A DNA stretch of 64,000 bases, from the NCBI GenBank assembly GCA_940337035.1, contig CALNHX010003311.1, positions 1-64,000 of the forward strand, in the 5' to 3' direction. The position numbers and the translations under genes are program-made. Origin of the DNA: Agriotes lineatus (taxonomy: Eukaryota > Arthropoda > Insecta > Coleoptera > Elateridae). Positions 33,255 through 43,589 of the stretch are shown here, one piece after another (the stretch's first letter is position 1; each line of letters opens with the position of its first letter). The notes under the pieces are model-generated. The model made no database searches and was not told the DNA's origin. It saw only the letters and a program-made list of their open reading frames with translations.

Positions 33255-36200
33255 AAACAGACTCGGTTTTGCGGAATACCGTGCAGATTATCCACATAAT
33301 TTTCATTATCGAACCAATGAAGGTTGCGTTTCATGTCATCATAAAAATTGTTTGTTTTAATTTCTATAATGGAGTCAGTGTCTGTGTAGAGTAAAGAGCA
33401 ATTATTGTCATAACGTTTTTTCAGAAACCCATAAAAAATCGTACATGACAGTTTTCGAAATATCCAAAACGGAGAAACCAACATAACTAGGTTTGGCATA
33501 CCAAACCCACAGTCTGTTCATTTCTACGGCTATTAAATTTTCATTAAAGCAGATTCTATCTTTAAAGTTAGGTCGCGCTATCAACGTTTCAGCACCCAGT
33601 CTATTAGCAATTTTCTCACAATGACTTACTAACTTTACATCAACCCTTTTGTCCACGTTCTCCAATGTTTTGCCAAATACGCAGTTAGCCAATTTAAAAG
33701 AATTTCTCTGAAAGTTGTTTGTCGATCGGTTTCTAAAGTCAGTATTAAAATCAATGTAGGTTCTGAACCAAGGAGATTGGGTAAATTTCAGTATTCTATG
33801 TACTTTAACCAAAGTCAGACCCGCATTCAAGGCCTGCTGTAATGCTCTGTAGTGAATGACATATTTCCGTTTGCCATATAAATTTGGAATCAATTTGGGT
33901 TGTTTAAATTTTCCCTCAGGAGGAATAAGAAGCTCCGGACAAAAGGGAAAGTCATTGTGAGCGTCGTGCAAATGCTGTGGATAGTCCAAATCTACCTCCA
34001 ACACGTACCCGGTATTGGACTCGGCAGACATTTGAAAAATGTCAAAATTCCCAGCTTAATCCTGGGGCCGTGTAGTACTGAGCTGGATCCAACTTGTAAT
34101 GTTTTAAATAAAAATTTCTAAAATTTTCGAACACGTTTGCCAAAATAAACACGTCACATTTGAGATAGACATCGGAGTATTCGCCCAACGTTTGACAACC
34201 AAAAGTTTCCCAAACCTTCACGGCTCGTTCGTAATCAGTCTGAGAAGTATGGGTGTCGGTTAGACGGTCATAAAAGTCTTCGATAGAGGGTAAAGCAGAC
34301 TCATCTAATTTTTGGAAAGAATCTATATAGGCATATGGAAACACACCTTTCTGTCTCATCAACTCAAATTTGATGCCATTTCCGAATTGATTTTGAATTT
34401 CAACGCACTGGCCATCCGACAACGTGTCGGCCAGCGATGCCAAAGACGAGCCCATGAAGCGAAAGCTATCCAAAAATCTGATGTTCAGATAAATGTTTTT
34501 TCGCTTTCCCTCCACAAAAATTTCATCAACCCAAAAACGTTTGCCAAACGAAATGCATTCTTCTTTAGTTACCGGAATGACATCAATGTCTTCGTTATTT
34601 TGAGCCAATTGTTTAACAGACAGGTGCGAATCGTAATTTAGATTGTGAAAAAATACCGGAATAAAATTTGGAAGTTTATAATTTAAATTACAATTGGAGT
34701 GGGCGGCTCCCCGATAGTCTCCAGTCAAATGATCGTGATCGCGTACTTTTACATCCCCCTCACCAAACGGTCGATCACAAATGTAACATGAAACGGCTTC
34801 GTTAAAGTTGTGAACTTCCATAGCAGACATAGCTTTCATAGGTACATTTTTCAAATGATGCGAATAGATGTTTTGCGCATCTCTATCTAAACGTTCTATA
34901 AACATGTCCACCGCATCCTCCCCCCGATAAATTTCGAATTTTTACAGGCTGTCGTCATACGAACATTTCAAATAGTACGCGAAAGAGTAGGGTATGTGTT
35001 TACAGGTTGTAATCGTATACGGTTTTGTGGGATCCGGTTGTTGGTCTCCTGCATCGACGGGTGCCAAAATTGTTTGAAAATCCGCGTACACTACGAATCC
35101 GACCTTCAAATTGCTTCTGATAATTTTCAAATTTGAGAATATTCTGCGATCTTACCTGACCACACTTGTCGGTGATCAACTCTGTCGTTCGCAATTTAGT
35201 ATACACATGATTACAGTCATAACTTTTATGCATAGTCAAGTGTGCTTCAGTTCTAAAGTAGTTCAGGCAGCCGTCGCAAAAATGCTTTGCACCGTCTCTA
35301 ACCGTTATTTGTCGCGATACTAATCTAGACAAATCTTTGATCCAACAGTAGTGACTATTACCTTCGTCGTTAGTTACAAGCAATAAATTTACATGCCACC
35401 TTTTTTTATAGGAGGTGTAGTACAGAGGTCCCACAACTTCATATTTAGTTACATTGTCTTTAAAAAATTTCTCCAAACCGTATACGTTTATAGAAAGCTG
35501 CGGATTAATTGTTTCAAATTTAGAAATATCGCGCAACCGAACCGGAAATTCAATACCGGTCCATTGTAAAAATTCACGACAATCCGGATACGAAGAAGTT
35601 CGATTAGGCAATCCTTTTGGTTCACAGAGGGCCGAGGTTACTGCCCAACCGAAACAACATTCGTCATTGTTTTGAACGTTCACGATCGCTTTCTTGCGCC
35701 GAATCTGCTTTGGGAGCGGGATGTACGAGGATGCTCGAAATGGATTGTAATTGTTGACGTTGACTTCAATGTACAACAACTGCTTCCAAGATCCATCCTG
35801 ACAATACAGAAAATCACCAAAGTTAGAATTGTTAGAAAAAGCTACAGATCTCTTGCAGACGCCTGATTCCCGCTCCTGAAATTCCGACACCTTCTCGTCT
35901 AGTCTTCCAGTCAAATGATCATATAAGTGGCTCAAGTCTCTACCGCGAGTGACTACCTCGTTAGCCGTCTGAAAAGTTTTTACGTCTTGTAGATCTTGAG
36001 CTTCCAAAATAAAATACCCGAAGAGTTCGAAATTGATTTTGATGCTAATTAATTTGATTAGCTGCCCTTCTATCAAATTTAAAAATTTTTCTTTCAATTC
36101 GGTCATATATTCCACAACGCTTATGTGATCATTTTCCGTGGAAATCCTATAACTGGCCACACGGGACTCGAAGACGTTTTGAAGGGCCACCACACCTTTC

Positions 36201-36325
36201 CCCAAGTGAAAGACGCCGCACCGCCGCGTGTGACGATTGCTCCTCAGATGACCAACGAAGCACGTTCGAGGAATGTTTTCATCGCACACGTGACAGTATT
36301 GCGTCCTTGGAAAACCACCTATCAA

Positions 36326-36501
36326 AACAAACTATTAACACACTGTACAAACACACCAAGCACGCCTACCATCACTACTGGAGTTGTTTAGTTTTGGGCG
36401 TTTACTCGGCCCCTCACCACCCACCACCGAAGTCTCCATAGCGTCGCCTGTAATTAATACAACTACACTGAAGGTGCTACTCTACATCAACACAATTTAA
36501 A
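36326..36501 (-). other. Probable spliceosomal intron in Polinton polymerase B
   Basis: On the minus strand the finger-coding exon ends before 'gtgagttt' and the next coding segment begins after 'ttttgatag'. The length is about 175 bp. The two flanking coding segments are both zinc-binding and continue into polymerase B. Confidence 0.5.
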
Positions 36502-37004
36502 CTCACCACTCGTAGATGGATGGCCCAGCTGTTGACGACAACTTTCTCTCCGGTGGCGGAACAAATTGTCGGCTCTGGTGAAGGACTGTCCACATTCGGT
36601 GCATTGAAACATTATAAATGATTAATTGCAATTCTACACTGGGTAGGCTCTTCGCTAGAACGTTAGAGGTATCGCTCTCGCCAAGTATCGCTTCCCTAGC
36701 CAGACATGTAAATACAAGGAGCACACTCTAACACACTACCCAGGTACCACGAACGTGGACGTTAAGCCTTGATACCCTGGAGGGGATGGGGAACTAGGTT
36801 ACGTCGTCTTGGAATTTAAGGGAACTTACATTTGTTTGTCTTAGTGAATTGCCGCCGCTAGTTGACAAATTCGCTTCGCGGTGTTTATTAGAGTTCGTGA
36901 GACCTCAGCTTGCCGCTGCGTCAGCTGGCACCGCCGTTGTACATATTCATCGTATTTTTTAGCCTTACGACTGTGCCGACTGGCAATTTTGGGTCTCACC
37001 CTTA

Positions 37005-37915
37005 CTATTTTTTTGTGACGGCTGCCAGTTGTAATTCAATGTTATCCAACTGCACATCCATACCGTCCCTCAAGCGTTCCAAAGATTTAATTTCCGCTAT
37101 TCGTGCAACCTGAGCGGCAACTCTGTCCTGGTATGATTTTAAATTGTTTTGTGTCAGTGGCATGTTTTCGTCGTCGTCGTCGTCGTCGCTTACCGAAGAG
37201 ATGGGCGATATCACACCATCACCCTGTGGAATGGATGATGGTGCAACATCGACCGCCTCCCTCTCAGTGTCCTCGGACGCAACAGAGGAATCGAATGTTG
37301 CTACTGTGCCCATTGCAACTTCCGCCACCGGAGAGGCTCGTCCGCTTTCGGATGCTACAATGCGCACAGTATTGTTCTGTGACGGTGGTTGCGGGGTTGC
37401 CAGTTGTGAGTTGCGGCTGGTCGGTCGCCTTGAGCCTGAAGCGACTTGGATACCCAATCCGAGGTTTTGGGTCTCTGCAGCAACATCGAAAGCCTCTTCC
37501 GCATAAAATGTATCCTCGAAATCAATAGCAACAAAAGTTTGTTCCGGGCTTGTGGGATTGGGGGACTGAGACCTCACCTTTTTCTGCGGTGCGTGGTGGT
37601 AAATTCTCGCGTATCCCGTCGTTAAAATCAAGACTTGGCATATTCATAAATTTTTGCGTGTTAAACGTTGATGTGTCTTGCACACCCTCGATGCGAACGG
37701 CCCCATGTCCAGTCTCAATCGCGCAATCCCTTACAGTCTCCTCAATCAATAAATCTACTTCCAAATTTGGCTCAATTTTGCGTTTCTGCCCTCTAACCAA
37801 ACATTCTTTTAGAATTTAACCACTCGCCGGTTTTTCAGCGGACGATGTGATGGGACTACACCCCGGAACTGCATCAAGTTGGATTAAAATTTTGCCCTTA
37901 TTCTGCTTTTTTGAC
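37005..37915 (-). pseudogene. Acidic, low-complexity protein of unknown function, frameshifted
   Basis: Three overlapping minus-strand pieces (from about 37915, 37800 and 37631) look like one broken gene. Visible features are a basic start, 'KRKIEPNLEVDLLIEETV', a Ser/Pro/Thr-rich middle, a DDDDDDE acidic run, and a helical C-terminal end 'RVAAQVARIAEIKSLERL' that could form a coiled coil. It is next to the polymerase B start and on the same strand, so I place it tentatively in the Polinton. No known family recognised. Confidence 0.4.
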
Positions 37916-39427
37916 ATGCTTTTCCTGCTACTCACCGGTTTTTTGATGTTCTCAAAATGTTTTAAGTTGGCCTCTTCGCAGGCAGCCCTAAGGCAATCAT
38001 GACCACGTAAATGTCCGTTCTCGCTATTAGTTGGGGCAAAAACGTATGGGTTATTACTGGAGATATCGACGTTAGACCTTGATTTTATCAATAAATCAAT
38101 AGCCTACTTTATATCGGGAGTTAATAGCACAGGTATTCGAGATCCGCGTTTTCCTTCAATGTCCACTACATCCATAGTGGAAGCCAACTTCTTCTCTAAA
38201 GGTGACAATGACAACAGAAATTCTTGTGTTCCCTGATCATTGACACTTGGTCTGGTAGTATATTGTTCAATGGTTAGTTTGGATGCTTCACCCGAACGTT
38301 TTTTTATTAAATAGTATAATCCGTGTTAAGGTGCAAGATGCCAAGCTTCTCCACGTTTTATAGTCGCTGCCATTGCTTGCTAGTTTATCTCGAAGTTTTT
38401 GGAGGACGTTATCTAAATATTTAGTCAAAACGACCAGGTCTTCAGTAAGTGGTAAAAGTTGCTTATGATTAAATTTTCTTTTATACATTGTTGATAGTGC
38501 ACACGACGATATTTTATTGGACCATTCCATTTCCATTAAATTCAAAAAACACGTATAAATCTCATTGTTTTTTATATCTCCCTTTCTTAGAGCCACTCCT
38601 TTAAGTATGCCTAGGCATTTTTTAAAAGCATGGCCCAATTTTAGCGCTAGAGATGGTATCGCAAATTCAGGTCTATTCGTATTGCTAGATGATCTACCAC
38701 ATAAATACTTCGTAGCTACCAAGACTAAACAAAATGTTTTGGCAAAAGACAATCTGCCAAATCTTTAATTTCGGATTTCATTAATTTGACTCGTATTAAG
38801 AATCTACCTAACTGACGCATTGTCTGTCTTATGAGTTCACACTGGGTATTCCCATATCTTTAAAATTGTAGGTACCCAAATTTTAATATAGTTGAGTCGT
38901 TTTTGCAAACCTCTGAGATATCGTCATTTTTAAACTTTGCTAATATGTTGTCATTATATTCGGTACAATATTCAGCAGAGATAATTCCATGTAACAAGGC
39001 AGTACCTACTCTCAGAAATAATTTTTCTTTTTTCTTTTTCATGTGTAGTTGCGTTCTTGGATTTGCAGTTTTACTTAATATGATGCCAAAGTCTCTTTTT
39101 CATCATGAACCCTAAACAATCTGGACAGGGTCCGTAGTTAGAATAACTCGGATTACTTTTTTCCTTCTTAGGGGGACGCCTAACTAAAATAAGTTCGCCA
39201 CGTTTTAGAGTCATTACCTCGTAATTGTGATGAAAGTCACCAGCCCGAATTAATTCGCCAAATGCTTCGCGGCGTCGTTTTGAATGTTTCGGCATTGTGA
39301 GAATTTTAACTATTGGTTTTTTATTTATTTAGCGTATGGCTACACACACAGATAATTATAACATATATAAATTTCAGTCATAATAAAATATATAAAATTT
39401 TATGTATAACTAGATAACATAATAGTT

Positions 39428-39592
39428 ATGCAGTTTTACAGAAAACATAGGATACTAAAGGCCCCGAAAAAGGAGCGTACACAAGAAGGGGAAGAAGGTG
39501 GAGCGCCCATACACGAACAGGACGAGTGGAGGGAGTTCGAGCAGGAGAAGAAGGACTATGGCAATAAATATACTGGACCTTCCTCACTATGA
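39428..39592 (+). CDS. Possible 54-residue Lys/Glu-rich frame inside the insertion
   Basis: The plus-strand frame starts 'MQFYRKHRILKAPKKERT', is rich in Lys/Glu/Gln, and overlaps the end of the minus-strand gene tail to tail. The GA-rich composition alone could create it. No family recognised. Confidence 0.2.
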   Translation: MQFYRKHRILKAPKKERTQEGEEGGAPIHEQDEWREFEQEKKDYGNKYTGPSSL

Positions 39593-40269
39593 ACTCTCAC
39601 TTCATCTCCAGATGTAAGACACTTTACTTTAAAATCACCGGCTGAACAATTTGTTCTATGACGGGGACCAAAGATTTCGTGTGGTACACAATGTCCCAAC
39701 ACTTCTACTTCACATGCAAACGAGCTGTTAACGACACCAGCACTAAAGCTATCTCTACATATTGTATCCCATATAATTATAACAAGTCCAATGCTTTCAG
39801 TGAGTTCACGAGGTCTAGCACAATAATTAGTTTGATCAGTAATTCTAAATCTAATTGACAAATCCAGATGTCCTGGAGCTACACGAGCATAAGCCATTGC
39901 TGCTACCTCTTGATATGTTAAATCTTCAACTTTTTCGTTATAATGAGTATCATCATGGGCTTCACGGTACGGAATGAATACTGCTGCCCAGCGGCCTGAA
40001 TGTTCTGACATTTTAGATATATTTCGAATGCGAATTTGTAAATTTTTCACACTAACTGGATGACCAGGAAAAGAATAATTCGAACAATCCTTTGCTAGCA
40101 AAGGGGAATCTTGTAATAAAGTAGCTGGATGCATTTTAAAAATGCAATAACTTCCAGTGTAAAAATTTTTATTTGAAAGAACCTTCTTAATAAGATTAAA
40201 TCCAAGATCAAATAAACTTAGGGTTGTTACTCCTAATCCAGGCAAAGAAGCGGCCATAACTCTAGCCAT
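39556..40269 (-). CDS. Intact unknown protein, possibly derived from a viral capsid
   Basis: The 237-residue frame has no stops. The target-duplication boundary places the start at 40269 ('MARVMAASLPGLG'), not at the further upstream ATG, which belongs to the interrupted host gene. Conserved-looking stretches include 'SGRWAAVFIPYREAHDD', 'YQEVAAMAYARVAPGHLDL', 'YCARPRELTESIGLVII' and 'VLGHCVPHEIFGPRH'. Alternating hydrophobic strands and the Arg/Asp pattern look like a beta-rich virus coat protein, but I cannot name a family. An endogenised viral gene, or a gene of a small unclassified element, are the leading options. Confidence 0.5.
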   Translation of the reverse strand: MARVMAASLPGLGVTTLSLFDLGFNLIKKVLSNKNFYTGSYCIFKMHPATLLQDSPLLAKDCSNYSFPGHPVSVKNLQIRIRNISKMSEHSGRWAAVFIPYREAHDDTHYNEKVEDLTYQEVAAMAYARVAPGHLDLSIRFRITDQTNYCARPRELTESIGLVIIIWDTICRDSFSAGVVNSSFACEVEVLGHCVPHEIFGPRHRTNCSAGDFKVKCLTSGDEVRVHSEEGPVYLLP

Positions 40270-40905
40270 TTGCAAATATTGGTGTTTCATTTTTATGGAT
40301 TAATTCAAAATGGCGAGCAAGGTTTCCCATAATTTTATGACAGAAATAACAGCAGTGTCCTTTATCCCCAATTCTGTTTCCTGTAACCTCATTTCGCTTA
40401 GCAGAGTTAACCAAAATTTCAGGTTCTGATTCACTGTCTGTCAATTTTTCTTGTGTATATCTTCTAACTTGTTTGTTTCTGTTTGCTCCATTTTTAGCCG
40501 TTATTGTTTTTATTTTGTCACTTCTTTGTACCTTTTTTTGTTTATTGTCGTTAATATTATATACAATATCAACAGCTTTCATAATTATGCTATCGGAATC
40601 TCTAGCAGAATTTTTGCAACTAAATTCTGTGTCTGATACTCACTAGGGGATTCGCGATACATTGAAATTGATTTTATACTTTCACAGTCAATATTGCTTT
40701 CGTCAGAGTTTGAATTAATAATGTCTTGCAGCGATGGATTTATAGCCATTATCATCGTTAGTAACTTTGCTATTGGTGTTGTCATTTTCAGGTGTTTTGT
40801 CGGTAGTCTTCTGGCTGCTGTTAGTATCACCATCGTTACTTTTACAGTTGGCCAAAGACTCCAGATCTGTGTTAACTTTAACTGAAGTTATGATATCTAT
40901 GTTGG

Positions 40906-41445
40906 TAACGTTGCTATTTTGCTGGTAATTTTTTTGTTTATCCTCCAAATTTTTGTGCTTTCTTTTGTTATTGTTACTCGTATTATCCAAAATTATGTTA
41001 GAAATTGTATTTGTTTCCAAATAATGGGTCGACGTTTCTACATTTTCCATCCATTTCATCACCATATTGTTCCCTTCGGAGGGAGCAACGTTACTATTTT
41101 GCTGGTCATTTTCTAGTTCATCCTTCAGACTTTTGTACTTTCTTTTGTTATTGTTACTCGTATTATCCAAAATTATGTTAGAAATTGTATTTGTTTCCAA
41201 ATAATGGGTCGGCGTTTCTACATTTTCCATCCATTTCATCACCATATTGTTCCTTTCGGAGGGAGCAACGTTACTATTTTGCTGATCATTTTCTAGTTCA
41301 TCCTTCAGACTTTTGTACTTTCTTTTGTTATTGTTACTCGTATTATCCAAAATTATGTTAGAAATTGTATTTGTTCCCAAAGAGTGGGTCGACGTTTCCA
41401 CATTTTCCACGCATTTCATCAGGAAATTATTTCCTTCGGTGGGAG
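40906..41445 (-). repeat. Three tandem 180-bp units in the Crypton-like N terminus
   Basis: Units at about 40906-41085, 41086-41265 and 41266-41445 align base for base with an exact 180-bp period. They encode a 60-residue repeat containing 'NTSNNNKRKYKSLKDELEN' and 'NMVMKWMENVET'. The frame is open through all three copies. The two upstream (higher-coordinate) units are closer to each other than to the third. Confidence 0.9.
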
Positions 41446-41711
41446 TAAGACCTTTGGTTTCATAACGTGGCGTTTGTAACAGCGTCAAGATACGGTTGCT
41501 CCTGGTTCTGTATCGCATTGAAGGATCTTCTGACTGCAATAATTTATTGCAATACCCTCAATTATTTATATTATAGTACTTACTTTACATAATACAGGGT
41601 TCACATTACTTCTTGGTGTAGAAATTAGTTTTTTTTCACAATTTTTAAGTTAATAAAAACAATAAATAGACGGCGGTTCATGATCTCAAAATGGGATGAG
41701 AATTTCTTCAA

Positions 41712-41928
41712 TATCAAACTCCTAACCTCCCCATTGGAAATAAAAGATATGGTAGATAGTCCAAATAATATATTTAAGAAGATCGCTACATGTTTCGGGG
41801 AATAGTCGACCACACCTTTCGCCTGAAGATGGGGTCGACTATTCCCGAAACATATAGCGACCTTCTTAAATATATTATTTGGACTATTTACCATATATTT
41901 TATTTCAAATGGGGAGGTTGGGAGTTTG
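41712..41928. repeat. Long imperfect palindrome with hammerhead-like core
   Basis: Arms of about 95 bp ('ctcctaacctccccattgg...' on the left and its complement ending 'ggggaggttgggag' on the right) surround a short loop near 41817-41827. The right arm has 'cctgaagatgggg' then 'attcccgaaac', matching a hammerhead core CUGAAGA, a GGG/CCC stem II, and GAAA. Head-to-head pseudo-LTR fragments of a second Penelope-like family would give this. No coding part remains. Confidence 0.65.
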
Positions 41929-43317
41929 TTATTTAATAAAAACAATTAGGATCCTGAATTATTCATAAAAGCTGATTATTTCATGTACTTGCTATAAATC
42001 GCTAAATTAGCACTTCCGGTTAAACTGGAAGTGACATGAACTTCACATTTTTAGAAAGCGCCCTGTATATATTTTTTTTAGATGGTATAATTTAAAATTC
42101 TCGTGACAGTGGATTTTTTAAATTTTAAATTGGTTAATAATAAAATGATGGAGAAAAATGCGATTGTTTCTCTAGAGAAAATTGGCCATCAGATCTATAT
42201 TCAAGTGGGCAATTTTTAACAAGTTGGCGTGCAAATGGTGAAAAATTAAATACAAATTAGATCAACAATCCTTATTTTTTAAATTTTTAATAGGAAATAC
42301 TAAAAAATGTTTCGGATGAAATAGCTAGCTAGCCATAGCTCAATTTTTTTAAATGTAACCTACCAATATTTCTGTTTTCTCCTAACTTTAAAATTTTTTC
42401 TGGATTTTCCATGCACTTCCACTATTGTTAGGCGATTTGCCAAGGTGATTTCTAATGATGTTAACGACTGCTTGAGTTCAGAAGTACATTGTTCATCCCA
42501 GCTCGGACGACATGTATACTGATTTAAAGTCTTTCGCGATGCCTCGCCAGACCTCCGTTTATTAAATAAAATTATTCTGGATAAAGTCGCTGCAGCTAGC
42601 TTTCCCCAGTTTTGTGAAGTGTTTAAATACAGAGAATTTGATAACTCGCTGATAGTAATGTCCAAAATCTTATTCAGTTCTAATATATCCTCTGTTACAG
42701 GTAACAATTGCGTGGAATTCATTTTTCTGTTAAATAAAGTCGTTAATGTTGTTGGCGAGATCCTGTTATTCCATTCTATATTCATGATTTCTAAAAATCC
42801 TTTCATTTCGCGGTCGGTCTTGAAATCCCCTTTTCGCAAAGCAATACCTCTTACTATTTGTGCACATTTTGTAAAATTGTGTTCTAGTTTTAAGGCAAGA
42901 GAAGGTGTTTGATAATTTTGCGACTTCTGATCGGTTATTGTGGATATACACTATTTCTTTACGTATTCAATAAGAGTATCGAAGTTTTTAGGTTGCAGCA
43001 GTTCGTTCAAATTTGAAATGCTTGGATTAACTAATTTTACTTGTAGGACTCTCCCTAGTTGCCTCATAGTCTGACGTATATAGTCATGCTGTTGGGCACT
43101 GAATTTTTTAAAAAGTAATGAACCCAACTTAATAATTAGCTGATCTTTTTTGCATATGGAAGAAATGTTATCCATTTTGAACAAAGCGAGTATACATTTT
43201 TTAAATTCTACAGATGTATAAGTTTCAGACCACGAACTTAAAAGAGCATAGCTTTCACCTATAACATCCCGTCGCCGATTTTTGCAATTAGAAGAAAACT
43301 TCTTTTTATTCGGGCAG

Positions 43318-43589
43318 TTATTTATTTATTTATTTAATTCGCACTCAGCCAACAGCCGTTAGGCCAATTACAGGCGTCTCTGTGCAGTTATGAGGACTTC
43401 CAACCCCACTAACGACTGTCATGATGTTGTTATGACCGCCGGGACCAACTTTTTTCCGTGATAGCCGTACCACGAGGTGCCGAGAGATGCAGCCGTGGAA
43501 CTCCCATCCAAGTTCTGACCAGAGACAGCGTTGCTTAACTCTGCTGATCGAACGTGGACGCTTGTTCAAGCTACACCACTCGGGACCCT
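43318..43589 (-). mobile_element. SINE with 5S-rRNA-derived head (SINE3-like)
   Basis: On the minus strand the start contains 'cgatcagcagagttaagcaa' and 'cagaacttggatgggag'. These match the internal promoter region of 5S rRNA ('cgatcaccgaagttaagcag', 'agtacttagatgggtg'). A body of about 150 bp follows, ending in a (TAAA)n tail at 43319-43336. It interrupts the second cysteine finger of the Crypton-like gene copy 2. A partial second copy is at 53335-53545. Confidence 0.75.

Larger units (their letters stand above)
32196..36611 (-). pseudogene. Polinton DNA polymerase B, spliced, with internal deletion and LTR insertion
   Basis: A first exon (36611 to about 36502) encodes a C2H2 finger ('FQCTECGQSFTRADNLFRH'); a probable intron (GTGAGT donor, TAG acceptor near 36325) follows. 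Exon 2 (36325-35000) carries 'CHVCDENIPRTCFVGHL' and 'NVQNNDECCFGWAVTSAL'. Frame 34911-34042 has a Cys/His region ('CYICDRPFGEGDVKVRDHDH') and exonuclease-type 'FFHNLNYDSHLS'. Frame 34031-33408 follows, then 33499-33251 with the catalytic 'YTDTDSII'. About 100 codons, including the motif-A region, are missing at 34031/34042. The C-terminal piece (32606-32196) is separated by an inserted LTR-like sequence. Confidence 0.88.
27286..37915. mobile_element. Polinton/adintovirus-like element, degraded
   Basis: A cluster of viral-type genes lies together: adenovirus-type protease and PLA2/minor capsid protein (minus), packaging ATPase, conserved protein, small protein and integrase (plus), then DNA polymerase B and an acidic unknown protein (minus). 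This content defines Polintons/Mavericks and the related adintoviruses. Every large gene has stops, frameshifts or insertions. I did not find terminal inverted repeats, so the limits given are those of the recognised genes. No double-jelly-roll major capsid gene was seen. Confidence 0.88.
39318..40276 (-). mobile_element. 959-bp insertion with 7-bp target duplication and A-rich end
   Basis: TATTGGT occurs at 39311-39317 and 40277-40283, immediately outside the insertion. Removing the insertion restores a continuous Crypton-like frame across the site. On the minus strand the insertion starts 7 nt before an ATG and ends in 'ctaaataaataaaaaa'. That A-rich end plus a short duplication suggests LINE-mediated insertion of a transcript. 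The ends also share 'atggcta' in inverted orientation, so a small inverted-repeat element cannot be excluded. Confidence 0.7.
37945..41539 (-). pseudogene. Crypton-like tyrosine-recombinase element gene, copy 1
   Basis: In gene order: N-terminal repeat region (41539-40585), a C2H2-like finger 'CYFCHKIMGNLARHFELIH' (40582-40284), then beyond an inserted 959-bp sequence 'KHSKRRREAFGELIRAGDF' and a 'CPDCLGF...LWHHIK' finger (39310-39071), a helical segment ending 'KFGYLQF' (39042-38860), 'FAIPSLALKLGHAFKKC' and 'LLPLTEDLVVL' (38752-38288), and a recombinase-like end with 'NPYVFAP' and 'LRGHDCLRAAC' near 38010. Stops and shifts are frequent; a TAG interrupts at about 38103. The His-x-x-Arg and Tyr part of the recombinase is absent. 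Confidence 0.65.

Noticed and set aside
37103..37528. Two plus-strand frames of 120-141 codons
   Set aside because: They mirror the acidic minus-strand gene; the runs of Arg and Ser are complements of its Asp-rich run.
43319..43336. (TTTA)n as an independent microsatellite
   Set aside because: It is the 3' tail of the 5S-headed SINE read on the other strand.
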